The notes below the pieces were generated by a model. It saw only the letters and a list, made by a program, of their open reading frames with translations. It ran no database searches and had not been told where the DNA came from. A stretch of DNA of 64,000 nt, taken from the NCBI RefSeq assembly GCF_026151205.1, contig NC_087073.1, positions 12,183,578 through 12,247,577 of the forward strand, written 5' to 3'. Each line of letters starts with the position of its first letter. The stretch's first letter is position 1. This stretch comes from Bolinopsis microptera. Lineage: Eukaryota > Ctenophora > Tentaculata > Lobata > Bolinopsidae. Positions 23,201 to 31,624 of the stretch are shown in pieces. The position numbers and the translations under genes were made by a program.

Positions 23201-23894
23201 AGCTATTATCTTTGCCTTAGTCTCATCTAAGCCCCAAACTTCCCAGAAATTTGTTAATAGTAAATGTGAGTAATTTGTTGCAAGTACAGGATAGTGCTAT
23301 TAATCGCTACACTCAGTGGTTTACCAGTTTACTTGTGAAAACGAACTAAACAGCTACACAAGGTTTATGGTATAATTTGCACGAAATATTTTCGCATAAA
23401 AATGTTGCTTTAAACAAATTCAGAAATGTGGTTACCCTTTTTTGAGGTGGGTTGTATGAGGCACCTTGTCCATCGCAGACATCGATAGTGACAGAGAATC
23501 TGGCTGAGGGAAAAAGATGATTAATAGATAATTGATGGTCATAAATCGTGATCAGGCCACGACCGCCCCTGGAAGTCCCTGTCTCTCTTCTTTAACCCGA
23601 CGGGGTTTCACCAAGGGCGGTGATAACAGAGCTTCAAGACTCCAAGTCTGTTGCCAATATCTATGTTTAAACTTTAATATGAATATGGTCTATAGTTTGG
23701 AAGTCTTTCTCTCCAGCAACAGGACGTAGGGACGTGTTGTGAAAGCCACCGTAAGGAAGGCTTACAGTCGACTTTTTATGAAGTAGCTCGGACAAGGATA
23801 TAATGCAGTTACTTACCCTCGATGATTGCTCTGACGTTGTATTCTTTGGTGCATCTAGAGAGGATGTTCTTTTGTTTCTCTTTCGAGTTTTCAT
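5268..23894 (-). CDS. C2 - DH (RhoGEF) - PH-like multidomain protein with acidic tail
   Basis: Minus-strand gene rebuilt from GT-AG sites and phase. Exons: 23894-23817 (ATG), 23503-23436, 23122-23049, 20301-20257, 18880-18842, 18593-18539, 18429-18373, 18128-18008, 16736-16651, 15334-15187, 15012-14926, 14728-14615, 14478-14410, 14235-14087, ~13914-13673, 13383-13279, 7147-7103, 6863-6700, 6443-6305, 6027-5855, 5693-5268 (TGA). About 827 codons. A C2 domain (about 88-207) shows DSYVRVHI, NPVYNEPF, LQVSIW and the CMGCMSF...GWFELL end seen in RGS3-type C2 domains. A divergent Dbl-homology domain (about 224-397) follows, ending PLTYIKNLARFIRNVLHYTL..HPDY. A PH-like segment ends IQVIDRSFTF. The tail is acidic and Ser-rich. 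By family it should activate a Rho GTPase at membranes. An in-frame TAA (13889-13887) sits at the DH/PH join and its exon start is weak. Exons between 23049 and 20301 may be missing. Confidence 0.66.
6050..6069. promoter_or_regulatory. Two tandem CRE palindromes (TGACGTCA)
   Basis: Perfect ATF/CREB consensus octamers lie at 6050-6057 and 6062-6069, offset by 12 bp. They are in the intron just before the exon starting at 6027 of the minus-strand gene. Binding is inferred from consensus alone. Confidence 0.45.
7290..7597 (-). mobile_element. tRNA-derived SINE
   Basis: Read on the minus strand, 7594-7516 has a tRNA-like head. Seven bases, GGCCAGG, pair with CCTGGTC 79 nt on; there is an A-box-like TAGCGCAATTGG and a B-box GTTCGAATCCC. 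The anticodon stem does not pair, so this is not a working tRNA. A non-tRNA body continues to about 7290. The internal boxes would recruit RNA polymerase III, and copying would depend on a LINE. The 3' limit is approximate. Confidence 0.72.
8571..8668. repeat. 9-bp satellite (TATAGTAAC)n
   Basis: Seven or more perfect TATAGTAAC units, then a partly inverted tail (TATAGTTAC). Because 9 is a multiple of 3 it yields a false repetitive ORF on the plus strand (Ser-Asn-Tyr). Confidence 0.9.
9658..10155. repeat. Poly-G/poly-C tracts and CAGTTAGTAC repeats
   Basis: Long homopolymers lie at about 9661-9674 (G), 10010-10031 (C) and 10143-10154 (G). Between them CAGTTAGTAC-type words recur at about 9745, 9774, 9951 and 9974. 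A 9810-9890 hairpin pairs CCCCAAAAAACCCATTTT with AATGGGTTTTTTGGG. Non-coding; homopolymer lengths in the assembly are uncertain. Confidence 0.6.
10701..10760. repeat. 10-bp satellite (GTCTTAAATA)n
   Basis: Six exact tandem copies of GTCTTAAATA. No coding role seen. Confidence 0.9.
11612..11672. repeat. Imperfect tandem repeat GATACAAGGAACAAA
   Basis: About four imperfect units of roughly 15 bp (GATACGACAAAGATACAAGG, ACAAAGATACAAGGAACAAAG and so on). Simple repeat inside the large intron. Confidence 0.7.
12842..12932. mobile_element. Small TA-flanked MITE (91 bp)
   Basis: The left end TACAGTAAAA...ATTTACC is repeated inverted at the right end (GGTAAAT...TTTTACTGTA), giving imperfect ~24-bp terminal inverted repeats that fill most of the element. 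The TA ends suggest a Tc1/mariner-type non-autonomous copy. No ORF. Confidence 0.65.
13389..13446. repeat. 58-bp near-perfect palindrome beside a splice acceptor
   Basis: The arms CATGAAGTAATTAAC and GTTAATTACTTCATG, plus the inner CACTTCAAAG/CTTTGAAGTG, meet at GAATTC. Each arm is 29 bases with about one mismatch. It ends 5 bp upstream (on the minus strand) of the acceptor for the exon at 13383-13279, so in the pre-mRNA it would fold right at that splice site. Confidence 0.85.
13887..13936 (-). other. Unresolved exon edge with in-frame TAA
   Basis: The frame that encodes the PH-like segment stays open upstream of 13847 until a TAA at 13889-13887. Open coding-like sequence resumes beyond it up to a strong acceptor at 13937. 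The preceding DH exon ends two bases into a codon. That fits only a weaker acceptor at 13915, and the TAA remains in the joined frame. A missed exon, a sequence error or a true stop are all possible. Confidence 0.5.
16737..18007. other. Intron of the RhoGEF gene holding a fold-back element
   Basis: The flanking exons join in phase 0 (...INVM | NKRLLGWF...). The only notable content is the inverted-repeat element at 17200-17735 and a short hairpin AGTCTGCGG/CCGCAGACT at about 16869-16892. Confidence 0.6.
17200..17735. mobile_element. Fold-back MITE with ~188-bp inverted arms
   Basis: The left arm 17200-17386 and right arm 17547-17735 are near-perfect reverse complements: outer ends TCTGACTGAAAAGCCGCACA / TGTGCGGCTTTTCAGTCAGA, inner ends AAATTCATATTTGC / GCAAATATGAATTT. 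The loop is about 160 bp. TA flanks both ends (17198-17199, 17736-17737), the target-site signature of Tc1/mariner-type elements. No ORF. High arm identity suggests fairly recent activity. Confidence 0.88.
18881..20256. other. Intron of the RhoGEF gene
   Basis: Apart from the 13-bp satellite at 19611-19766 nothing recognisable is present; short ORFs here lack family resemblance. The flanking exons join as ...FRQK|V|KAARHL..., the first strand of the C2 domain. Confidence 0.5.
19611..19766. repeat. 13-bp satellite (TTTCAGACGACAC)n
   Basis: Twelve near-perfect 13-bp units with one variant (GAAAC). Thirteen is not a multiple of three and the unit has no stop, so two frames stay open and give 13-residue peptide repeats. 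I regard these as artefacts. Confidence 0.92.
20302..21542. other. Intron of the minus-strand gene and 5' region of the zinc-finger gene
   Basis: AT-rich and without a convincing ORF. It must hold the promoter of the nested plus-strand zinc-finger gene. A GTTGGTTTTCTAT triplication lies near 21300-21330, and a good splice acceptor (TTTAATTTTCAG) ends at 21538, five bases before the start codon. Confidence 0.45.
21543..22454 (+). CDS. C2H2 zinc-finger protein, three fingers, nested in an intron
   Basis: 303-aa protein, probably a nuclear DNA-binding regulator. Three classical fingers: C134/C137-H150/H154, C162/C165-H178/H182 and C190/C193-H206/H210, joined by TGEKP linkers. They look like serial copies of one finger (YKC.ECS.ST...K.NL..H). 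The N-terminus is acidic and has three sumoylation consensus sites: IKDE 9-12, IKAE 25-28, VKSE 38-41. The C-terminus is Ser/Pro-rich with no known domain. AACAATGG at the start codon and a strong splice acceptor at 21538 suggest a 5' UTR intron or trans-splicing. It lies inside an intron of the minus-strand RhoGEF gene, in opposite orientation. Three fingers is short for such proteins, and nothing shows its target. Confidence 0.87.
   Translation: MEPLNFLAIKDEMKMEEDRIPPELIKAEFKEEEDDLYVKSEVYDLTSQFQMQYPNQDSFQRSMIAGDMNKDQISLQSALTNSNSKLSQIVVSKAEWMEKTHTRLKSSKSSCSASTKSALYTDKPSNASEKLYKCYECFYSTCFKANLIAHQRIHTGEKPYKCPECSFSTCHKHNLVPHRQIHTGEKPYKCSECSYGTRYKQNLLRHQRVHNKGKRYKFSEMEWTAVTPDLSAFSNSSSTKSTLPSGQPTNKNHVSISTQIGSNEGPIIAEPPIFVKPLILGEPLTLTESFISEYGRFYQNTRC
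22455..23048. other. 3' flank of the zinc-finger gene, no gene seen
   Basis: AT-rich. A block at 22685-22810 resembles an anonymous repeat, with a CTCGTGGGCTAACCAGGCCC word. An exon on the minus strand was considered there, but its frame meets a stop. Confidence 0.4.
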
Positions 23895-24689
23895 GATTTT
23901 GCTAAAAATTTGAATGTTAGACAAATAAATTACCAAGTGCCAGCATTCATTTACTGTATTACTTGATTTAACATTTGTCAGGAGCGGTAGAATAAGGATA
24001 CATCATATTTTCTAATATCCTTTTTAATCTTTTTTCTGTATAATTTCTAATTGCACTTAGTTTACAGCTAGAGTAGAGCTTTAGTTGAAATTTTGATTAA
24101 ATTTTCAAAGCACATTTCAATATAAACTATATGAGGCAAGTTTAGAGTGCTATCATATTAAATATTATATTTTGATCTTCATTAAACATCGCACGGCTAA
24201 TGACTATTAAAACTCCTTTTAAAGTACCCGCATTAAATTTTTGGTTTACTTGATCGAATGATCGTGTAAAATTAAATGTATTGTCCTGTAGATCACTGAC
24301 AATCTCTTATACTAATGTTAATATTAAAACACATCTATGAAGTATGAAGCTGAGAAACGTTTTATTCATTTTGATTTTGAATTAGAACTATGGCGAGATT
24401 CTCGATGAAGGATACCAAATAAAAGTGCCAGGAAGCAGTGTTCCAAGTTCCAACAAAAGGAACTGTGGTGGTATTTGATTTAACATTTTTATATGGTTAG
24501 GAAGCAGTGTTTCCACAACAGGAACTGGGGTGGTATAGTGTAAAATAGAGGCGGCCAACCAGACTAGTCCTACAAGGGCGTACCTGTGATAAACTCTGCC
24601 TGCTCACAAGTACTCTCACAATACACACTGCACTCACTCAGCCGTACAGCGACAAATAATCACAATAACGCACGGTAAACAGTATCGTA

Positions 24690-24890
24690 CACTAGTTCAA
24701 CGCGGTAGATACGATATTCAGTATCGTATAATTAGTAAATAGGAAGATACGATAGTGTAGTATCGTATAATGTGTCATATCAATTACGAAGGTACGATAA
24801 TTAGTATCGTACAATAATGGAACCACAAACCTTCACAAGCAGTCAGTGCTGTAACAGGATTAAAAATACGATAAATCGAGTATCGCCAAC
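24690..24890. repeat. Cluster of five small palindromes built on TACGATA...TATCGTA
   Basis: Related words recur at about 24690 (AGTATCGTAC), 24711 (ATACGATATTCAGTATCGTA), 24746 (ATACGATAGTGTAGTATCGTA), 24791 (TACGATAATTAGTATCGTA) and 24867 (ATACGATAAATCGAGTATCG). The middle three are hairpins of about 8-bp arms around a short AT loop. Sequence between them is unrelated, so this is a dispersed cluster, not a satellite. Confidence 0.75.
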
Positions 24891-25163
24891 TCTTACACGC
24901 AATTAAGTGCTGTAATACTTTCATCTCGATCGAATGGCTATAATTTGAATTCTAAGTTAGTGATGTACAAAGGAAGCAGATGAGTCGACCAATAAATCTC
25001 GAAGGTAAATATTATATAAAACTTCGACGAACAACTAAAACTCGTAGCTGATCGGGCCACGTTTGAGTATTCTCGAGTAGCGGTAAACTTTATAACACGG
25101 AACCTAAACTTGCTACTCGAAGAACTGCTTCTAACAGGGCCAGCGACCATCTACTGCATTGCG

Positions 25164-25200
25164 TCACGTGGTACCACATGGCGAACCACGTGGTACCACG
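25164..25200. promoter_or_regulatory. Paired CCACGTGGTACCAC boxes
   Basis: A 13-bp word CACGTGGTACCAC occurs at 25165-25177 and 25187-25199, 22 bp apart, close to two helix turns. Each contains a CACGTG E-box and a GGTACC palindrome. A regulatory role is inferred. Confidence 0.35.
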
Positions 25201-26339
25201 CGGCGCAGTCTATCCAATAACTATCCTTAAACTAATGCACCCGACTAACACGTGTCTTACTTCGCAAAACCATCGATAACTTATGCTAACCTTACACTCA
25301 AAATCTTACCAAATGATGTTGTAGTTCATTGTTTATTAGTCTCATGATTGAAATACTGATAGTTGGATAATATCTGTGTGTGTGCACACGACCCCCATGT
25401 ACTTGGACAGAGTGTAAAATGTGTGCACATCACCATTTTATGTAATATATATAATACCAGTTGATGTATCTGTATTTAGTGTGTGTAATTTTAATTTAGC
25501 ATTTAAACTAGTAGTAGTATATATATGGACACGTTCATTTGAGTTTGAGGATATTTGTAAATATAAGTGACCCTATTAAAAGGCACAGTGTAGTTGACTT
25601 TGTCACACTATGAAATTACACAAACCCTTGATGGTTAGGATAATCGTCTCATCCTCTAGGCTAACTTTGTCACATAACGATATCTTAATCAGGTGATAAG
25701 ATATCGCTTAAATACGGCCGGCACGGAAATGGTTACATTGTCACACTATAAACATGTGACAGAGTAAATATGGACCCCTTGCTGCCGTTTTTGACCAAAA
25801 TTTTGAGTGTCCAGTTGATTGGATGTGTACATATGACCATTACCTACATATTTGACGACTTTTTTCGTTAGATGGTGCACTCAGGTTTACTCTGTCACAC
25901 ATTTAAGAAAATATGTGAACAATGTTTAGGGAACCCTGATAAGCAATGCTGAGTAGTGTAGGTTTAGTTAATGGCCTGGAAGTGCTAGGAATTGTTATTA
26001 TATCATATAGTCGCAAGGAATTAAAACACAGAAGGCACAGACAAGTTTACTTTGTCACATAATCTTGATGATATCTGAACATGTGTGAAATTGAACAAAT
26101 AATGATATACCAGCTTAAACCCTTTGTATTACGTACTATGGATCAAACAACACTGCTAGTACCATGCACCAGTCACATAAATCATTAACGTGTGGTAATA
26201 TGTTAACAGTGTCACAATTAATCTACCACAACATGGTCAAAAATAGGGTAATTTCGTCACAAAAAAATTATCATAACTCTGTCAGCTCCTTGCTGGCAAA
26301 ATAACTAGTTTATCGACATTTTTTTGATGATAAAATTAC

Positions 26340-27615
26340 ATAGTATTCTAATAGAGGTATAGTTCTTCAAAATAGGGGCAAGACATGTTTACTTTGTCAC
26401 ATCAGTTATTATAAGAGTTAGGTAATCGTTATCAGATTAACCGATCTTTTTCGTAGTATGGATCAATAAATATAGGCAATAAAGCATCCTAATTCCTATG
26501 CCAATTTTAACACACTATCTTGATATTGTTGGGGCAGGAAAAGTTAATTTTGTCACATGTTCAGTGTCTTTGACAAATTAATCTAAAATTGTTAAACTTG
26601 AGCTCTGATGTTCTGGACAACATTCTAACAATCGTTTCTGAAAGAATGTTGAATTCTAATACAGTTATAGATCTTCAAAATAGGGGCAAGACATGTTTAC
26701 TTTGTCACATCAGTTATTATTAGAGTTAGGTAATCGTCATCACATTAAAATATATTTTTTTGTAGTTTGGATTGATTTATTTAGGTAATAAAGCAGCCTA
26801 TGCTAATTTTTACACACTGTCTTGAAATTGTTGGGGCAGGAAAAGTTAATTTTGTCACATTTTTAGTGACTTTGACAAATTTAACCTGAAATTGTTAAAC
26901 TCGAGCTCTGATGTTCTGGACAATATTCTACCAATCGTTTCTGAAAGAATTTTGAATTCTAATACAGTTATAGATCTTCAAAATAGGGGCAAGACATGTT
27001 TACTTTGTCACATCAGTTATTATTACAGTTAGGTAATCGTCATCACATTAACATATATTTTTTTGTAGTTTGGATTGATTTATTTAGGTAATAAAGCAGC
27101 CTATGCTAATTTTTACACACTGTCTTGAAATTGTTGGGGCAGGAAAAGTTAATTTTGTCACATTTTTAGTGACTTTGACAAATTTAACCTGAAATTGTTA
27201 AACTCGAGCTCTGATGTTCTGGACAATATTCTACCAATCGTTTCTGAAAGAATGTTGAATTCTAATACAGTTATAGATCTTCAAAATAGGGGCAAGACAT
27301 GTTTACTTTGTCACATCAGTTATTATTACAGTTAGGTAATCGTCATCACATTAACATATATTTTTTTGTAGTTTGGATTGATTTATTTAGGTAATAAGGC
27401 AGCCTATGCTAATTTTTACACACTATCTTGAAATTGTTGGGGCAGGAAAAGTTAATTTTGTCACATTTTTAGTGACTTTGACAAATTTAACCCAAAATTG
27501 TTAAACTTGAGCTCTGATGTTCTGGACAATATTCTACCAATTTTTTCTGAAAGAATGTTAAATTCTAATAGAGTTATAGAATATATAGATCTTCAAAATA
27601 GGGGCAAGACATGTT
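26340..27615. repeat. Tandem array of ~303-312-bp units
   Basis: The word AATAGGGGCAAGACATGTTT recurs at starts near 26371, 26679, 26982, 27285 and 27597, giving units of 303-312 bp. Each unit contains GTTTACTTTGTCACAT and GTTAATTTTGTCACAT about 150 bp apart. The middle units are nearly identical, so the array expanded recently by unequal exchange. Confidence 0.93.
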
Positions 27616-28310
27616 CACATCAACTGATCTTAACTTGCATCAACTACATTGTCATCATGTAAAGTTTTCCCGCCTTTCAAACCAAAATCAGATATAAATA
27701 ATTCGCCCAAAATTTTAAATTCCATATATTGTGACAGAATTAACCTCATTTCCCAATAACCAAGTGCATGTATTAGCTTACTATTCAAAGCAACATATTT
27801 TAAGGCTATGATTGGTACTCCGTACTTGGTAGATCAACCATCAAATAATGAGTAAAAAGGGTTTTGAGGACACCTCACAGTAGAATAGAGGTATGGTATT
27901 CTGAGTGTGACAAAGTTACCTGAATATTGCCTTGTAACCGTTCGATCCGTGCCCTTTAACCAATGTTGTATCATAATTGTTAGATTGACCTAATCTACTA
28001 TGTTCCAGACCAAGGAATGATAATTAGACAACTGCAGTTAACTAAGTCACACAAAATGTGACATTTGAACCATTATAGTGCCTAACAACAATAGATTTTC
28101 TTTCTGAGCAGTGCATATGGGAGTATGGGTTACGCGGCTAATGTTCAGAACTTCTGAACGTGCTAGGTTAATAGATGTCAAAATTAAGCCACTATCGTCA
28201 AAAACGCTATTATTTTTGTTTACCAATATCCTCAAACTCAAATGAACGTGTCCATATATTATGTAGTATATATATTATAATTGTATACTAACATTTGTAC
28301 CAATTTTAGC

Positions 28311-28334
28311 CTGAAGATGGCGTTAACGCCGAAA
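28311..28334 (+). other. Hammerhead-ribozyme-like core (CTGAAGA, hairpin, GAAA)
   Basis: CTGAAGA (28311-28317) fits the hammerhead CUGANGA box. A GGCG-TTAA-CGCC hairpin follows, then GAAA (28331-28334). I could not find a convincing third strand with an NUH cleavage site, so activity is doubtful. It sits between the inner and outer right-hand inverted repeats of the ~3.1-kb element. Confidence 0.3.
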
Positions 28335-28734
28335 ATTTGCCTACATTCCTAACTTCCTGTTTCATTTGTCCTTGTCTCTTCCAACCGGATATTATCCAAC
28401 TATCAGTATTACAAAATCTTACGCTCGAATCCAACGGTTTTTTATTCACGAAACTACAATATCCTAAAAAGATTACTGACCCTGGTCATTAGAAACACCC
28501 CTAAAAGTTCGTCTTTTGGCAAACAAATTTAAAACTTCTGTAATTCCATTTCTGTTTTAGTAACGCATTTGATTTTTGGTATGCGTATAAAAAATCAATA
28601 CAGCTTTAAAATGAGATGTTACCAATTTTATATATATATCTGATACCAATCGTATATATTAAAAATACTCTAGCACTAAGCACAATTGTAACTGCAGTTT
28701 TACAGAACTCTAAATGCTTAATGAACACTCTTGC

Positions 28735-28914
28735 AGGTACCACCCGTATTCACACTCAGACCTGAGTTTAGTCATTTCCCGATACGAGATTGGGGACGGG
28801 TTCTATAAACAAAATGAGATGTCCGGCGACCTCCTAGCTTACTCACGAGACTCAGTAGGAGTGATTGAACTGCGAGGGACAATTGAGGCTAATGAATTAG
28901 CCGCATCACTTTAA
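28735..28914 (+). pseudogene. Open fragment of unknown origin inside the large TIR element
   Basis: A 60-codon open stretch follows an acceptor-like CTCTTGCAG (ending 28736) and runs to a TAA. The peptide has ordinary composition (HPYSHSDLSLVISRYEIGDG...) but I recognise no family. It could be the last exon of a lost transposase. Confidence 0.25.
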
Positions 28915-29385
28915 AAAATGAAATTTCTCATGTTACGTCCATGATATCCAAGTTGCAAGTATAGTATAATCCATAGTGATTATATTTAATCGGTATCTGA
29001 GCTTCAAATATTCGAGGTGAAAATGAGGCTAACCACCTTTTGAGAGGGTGAAATGAGGCTAACAAGTATACTTTTGTGTATATTTTCGAGTAGGTTCGGT
29101 ATTGTGACTATCTAATATATCAACAATAAAGATTGATTCATCCTCTTCAAGCTCAACATTTCAGAAATCTCCGAGTCAACTTGAAGGAGGCCAAAATGAG
29201 GCTCATAAATAATTCGACCGCATTTTAACTTTAATGTACAGAAACATATTATAGACCCACTAAAAATTTTTAATTGTAGCCCGAAGGTTATTGAGACTTT
29301 ATCGAAACTTATGTGAGGTTGGATTGAGGCTACCTTGAACCTTCCCTCCTTGAGGCAAAATTGAGGCTAACAGATACACTACGCA

Positions 29386-29571
29386 GACAAACGTCACTGT
29401 GTCAGCTGTCAAGTAGTTGCTGAGCAGCAGCAGTTAGATGAAGAAAATGAAGTTGAGGAAGGAAATGAAATGATGGAAACGACATCAGATGACGAATCAG
29501 CAGAAGATCCCTATTCTGAGTCAGAGCTGGATTGGGACTGTGAAAATGTGTCCCTTAGACACTACAGTTGA
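29386..29571 (+). pseudogene. Acidic open fragment inside the large TIR element
   Basis: The frame reads YADKRHCVSCQ, a Cys/His-containing start, then a highly acidic run (EENEVEEGNEMMETTSDDES...) to a TGA. No start codon or splice context is clear. A transposase tail or a host exon caught by the element are both possible. Confidence 0.3.
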
Positions 29572-30495
29572 TGGCTAAATCGATTTCAAGCAGACCAGGA
29601 GGAAAGAGAGGGCTGTCCACTAACCCCACAATTGAGGCTAGTCATAACGGAAGATCCAGAACATCTGCACTCTGCAGGCATTAGAGACACATGAAGCAGA
29701 GAAAGAGCCGGGAAATTAGGGTGGTGAATGATGATATACGTTTTAATCCTTGTTTATAATTCTGAGAGGTTGATTTCAGTTAAACAAAAATTTCAGTTAA
29801 ACAAAAATTTCAATTTTATGCCATTTATTACAGATTAAACAAGTTTACAATAAATCAATTTGATATTTAACGGAATCCTAATTCAATGTGCAGTATGGTT
29901 GTCACTCTTTAAATAGATTAGATATAGGTTGACGGGGAAAAGGAGTGTGCGTGCTGTTCGCTATTGCTCACACCAAACGGCAACCTAGTAAATGTTTTGT
30001 ATGAACACCGGTCTCCATCACGACACAAAATTAGGATTGTAGAATTTATTGTATAACTATTAGTGCAGTGGAGGTAGCGGTGTGGTGCATTAATAGAGTG
30101 ACAGCCTAATGATTTAGAGTTGTTTTTAAGTGAGCATAATGGGTGTATTTTTGGATCTAATGGCAACTTTAAAATTTGTTCTTTTAATCATTTATTAAAT
30201 ATCAGTTTAAAAATATATAAATCTGGAATCTGTTCACTCTGTGAACCAGTCCTATAAAAATTTCAAAAACCCTCCTAAATTAAGTATTAAAAACGTCTCA
30301 GTAATGGAAATAGTCATACAATTAAGAAATTATCCAAATTCTTAATATCTACCTAAGAGAAAAATACCTACCTAAGTCAATTTCTACCTGTAATACACTA
30401 AATATTAGGTTAAATACATAGGTGGTGGAGTCAGCACACATTTACAAAAATCAAAATTGTTTAATAGGAGGAGCCTGTGGGCCGAGATCACTGGA

Positions 30496-31539
30496 TTAAA
30501 TTTGATGAAGGGGATTGTTTTCAAATGACAGCTGCATTATGTCATAATCGCTTGTGGTCCATGCCGAATCATTATAAGCATGTTGCAGCTTTAGAAGTGC
30601 CTTTTTCAGGCGACTTTTAGCAAGGCTAATCTTGTAGGAGTAGTCAAAGAGCTTAAGTTTAGGTGCAATTGTGTTCCAAATTTTGGTGGATCTTGATATA
30701 AAGTCATTAGATGGGAGTTGTGAAATGATAGTGGTTTCCTTTCTAGAAGATGACTGATAATGCTGTTGCAGTGATGCTGGGCACCTTAGTTTTAGTATTT
30801 TAAAAACTTCCATAAATGTGTGATATGTATATAAATTTTTGAAAGCCAGGATGTTTTGTTGCTTGAAAAGTGGTTTACAGTGCTCTAGTTGGAAGAATGT
30901 ATGGTCAAGTGCCTGGCTGTCAAACTCTCTTGTTCTTGCACATGTAAGGAACTTGTTTAGGTATGCCTCTTTATCACCAAAGAGGACCCGTACACAGTGC
31001 TTCTGAGACAGCCAGATACTTGCTGTCCTAAAGAGTGCTGCATCACCCCAAACTGAGATACAATATGTGAGGTGGGATTCAAATAGTGTGTGGTAGAGGT
31101 CTTTATGGAGTTCCTTTGGTACAGAGTCCCTAATTCTATTTAAGGTGGCAGAGGCATAGTTTAACTTTCGTTTAAGTGCTGTTATATGAGGCCCCCAGGA
31201 AAGCTGTTCGTCAATAACAACTCCAAGAAACTTAGTTGCTTTGGTTTTTTTAATTGGAAAGCCATCAATATGGAGTTGAAGCGAATCTGGCAATTCTACT
31301 GGTTTACTAGCCTTTGGTTTAAAATGCATATAACAGCACTTTGACATGTTGATGTGAAGTTTGTTAAGGATCATATACTTTTTTATACAGCTTAGCAATT
31401 TGTTGCCTTTCTCATAAGCTTCTTCTACAGTTTTTCCATCAATAAAAATGTTGGTGTCGTCAGCAAATAGTATGAAAGTTCCTAAATCCGAGGAATTGGC
31501 AATATCATTTATGTATAGAAGAAAAAGGAGCGGTCCCAA
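30496..31539 (-). pseudogene. LINE reverse transcriptase, C-terminal part
   Basis: Continues the RT domain in a different frame from the upstream part. GPLLFLLYINDI (RT block 4 region) and the catalytic FADDTNIF box are present, then FLGVVIDEQLSWGPHI and the usual C-terminal region of CR1/Jockey-type LINEs (ESHLTYCISVWGDA). It ends at a normal stop codon. About 347 codons. Confidence 0.93.
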
Positions 31540-31624
31540 AACAGAGCCTTGTGGAACTCCATATTTAATGATAAGGTTTTCGGATTTTTCATTAAGGACT
31601 TCTGTATACTGTGTTCTATTTGAT

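Larger units (their letters stand above)
23895..25318. other. Upstream region of the RhoGEF gene
   Basis: The likely minus-strand promoter lies just right of the ATG at 23894. No ORF looks real. Imperfect direct repeats sharing AGGAAGCAGTGTT and GGTGGTAT occur at about 24430-24475 and 24500-24540. The small palindromes described separately lie at 24690-24890 and 25164-25200. Confidence 0.45.
25319..28459. mobile_element. ~3.1-kb inverted-repeat element packed with a TTTACTTTGTCACA motif
   Basis: Inverted terminal words: TTGTAGTT at 25319 and AACTACAA ending at 28459; AATACTGATAGTTGGATAAT at 25352 and its complement at 28389-28410. A second inverted pair lies inside: ATATGGACACGTTCATTTGA near 25524 and its complement near 28260. 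The interior repeats GTT(A/T)ACTTTGTCACAT more than 15 times, forward through the left and middle and inverted near the right (about 27731, 27907, 28033). No transposase ORF, so it would be non-autonomous. Exact ends and any target duplication are unresolved. Confidence 0.7.

Noticed and set aside
26340..27615. CRISPR array
   Set aside because: Units are about 304 bp, near-identical along their whole length, with no short-repeat/variable-spacer pattern, and the context is an animal genome.
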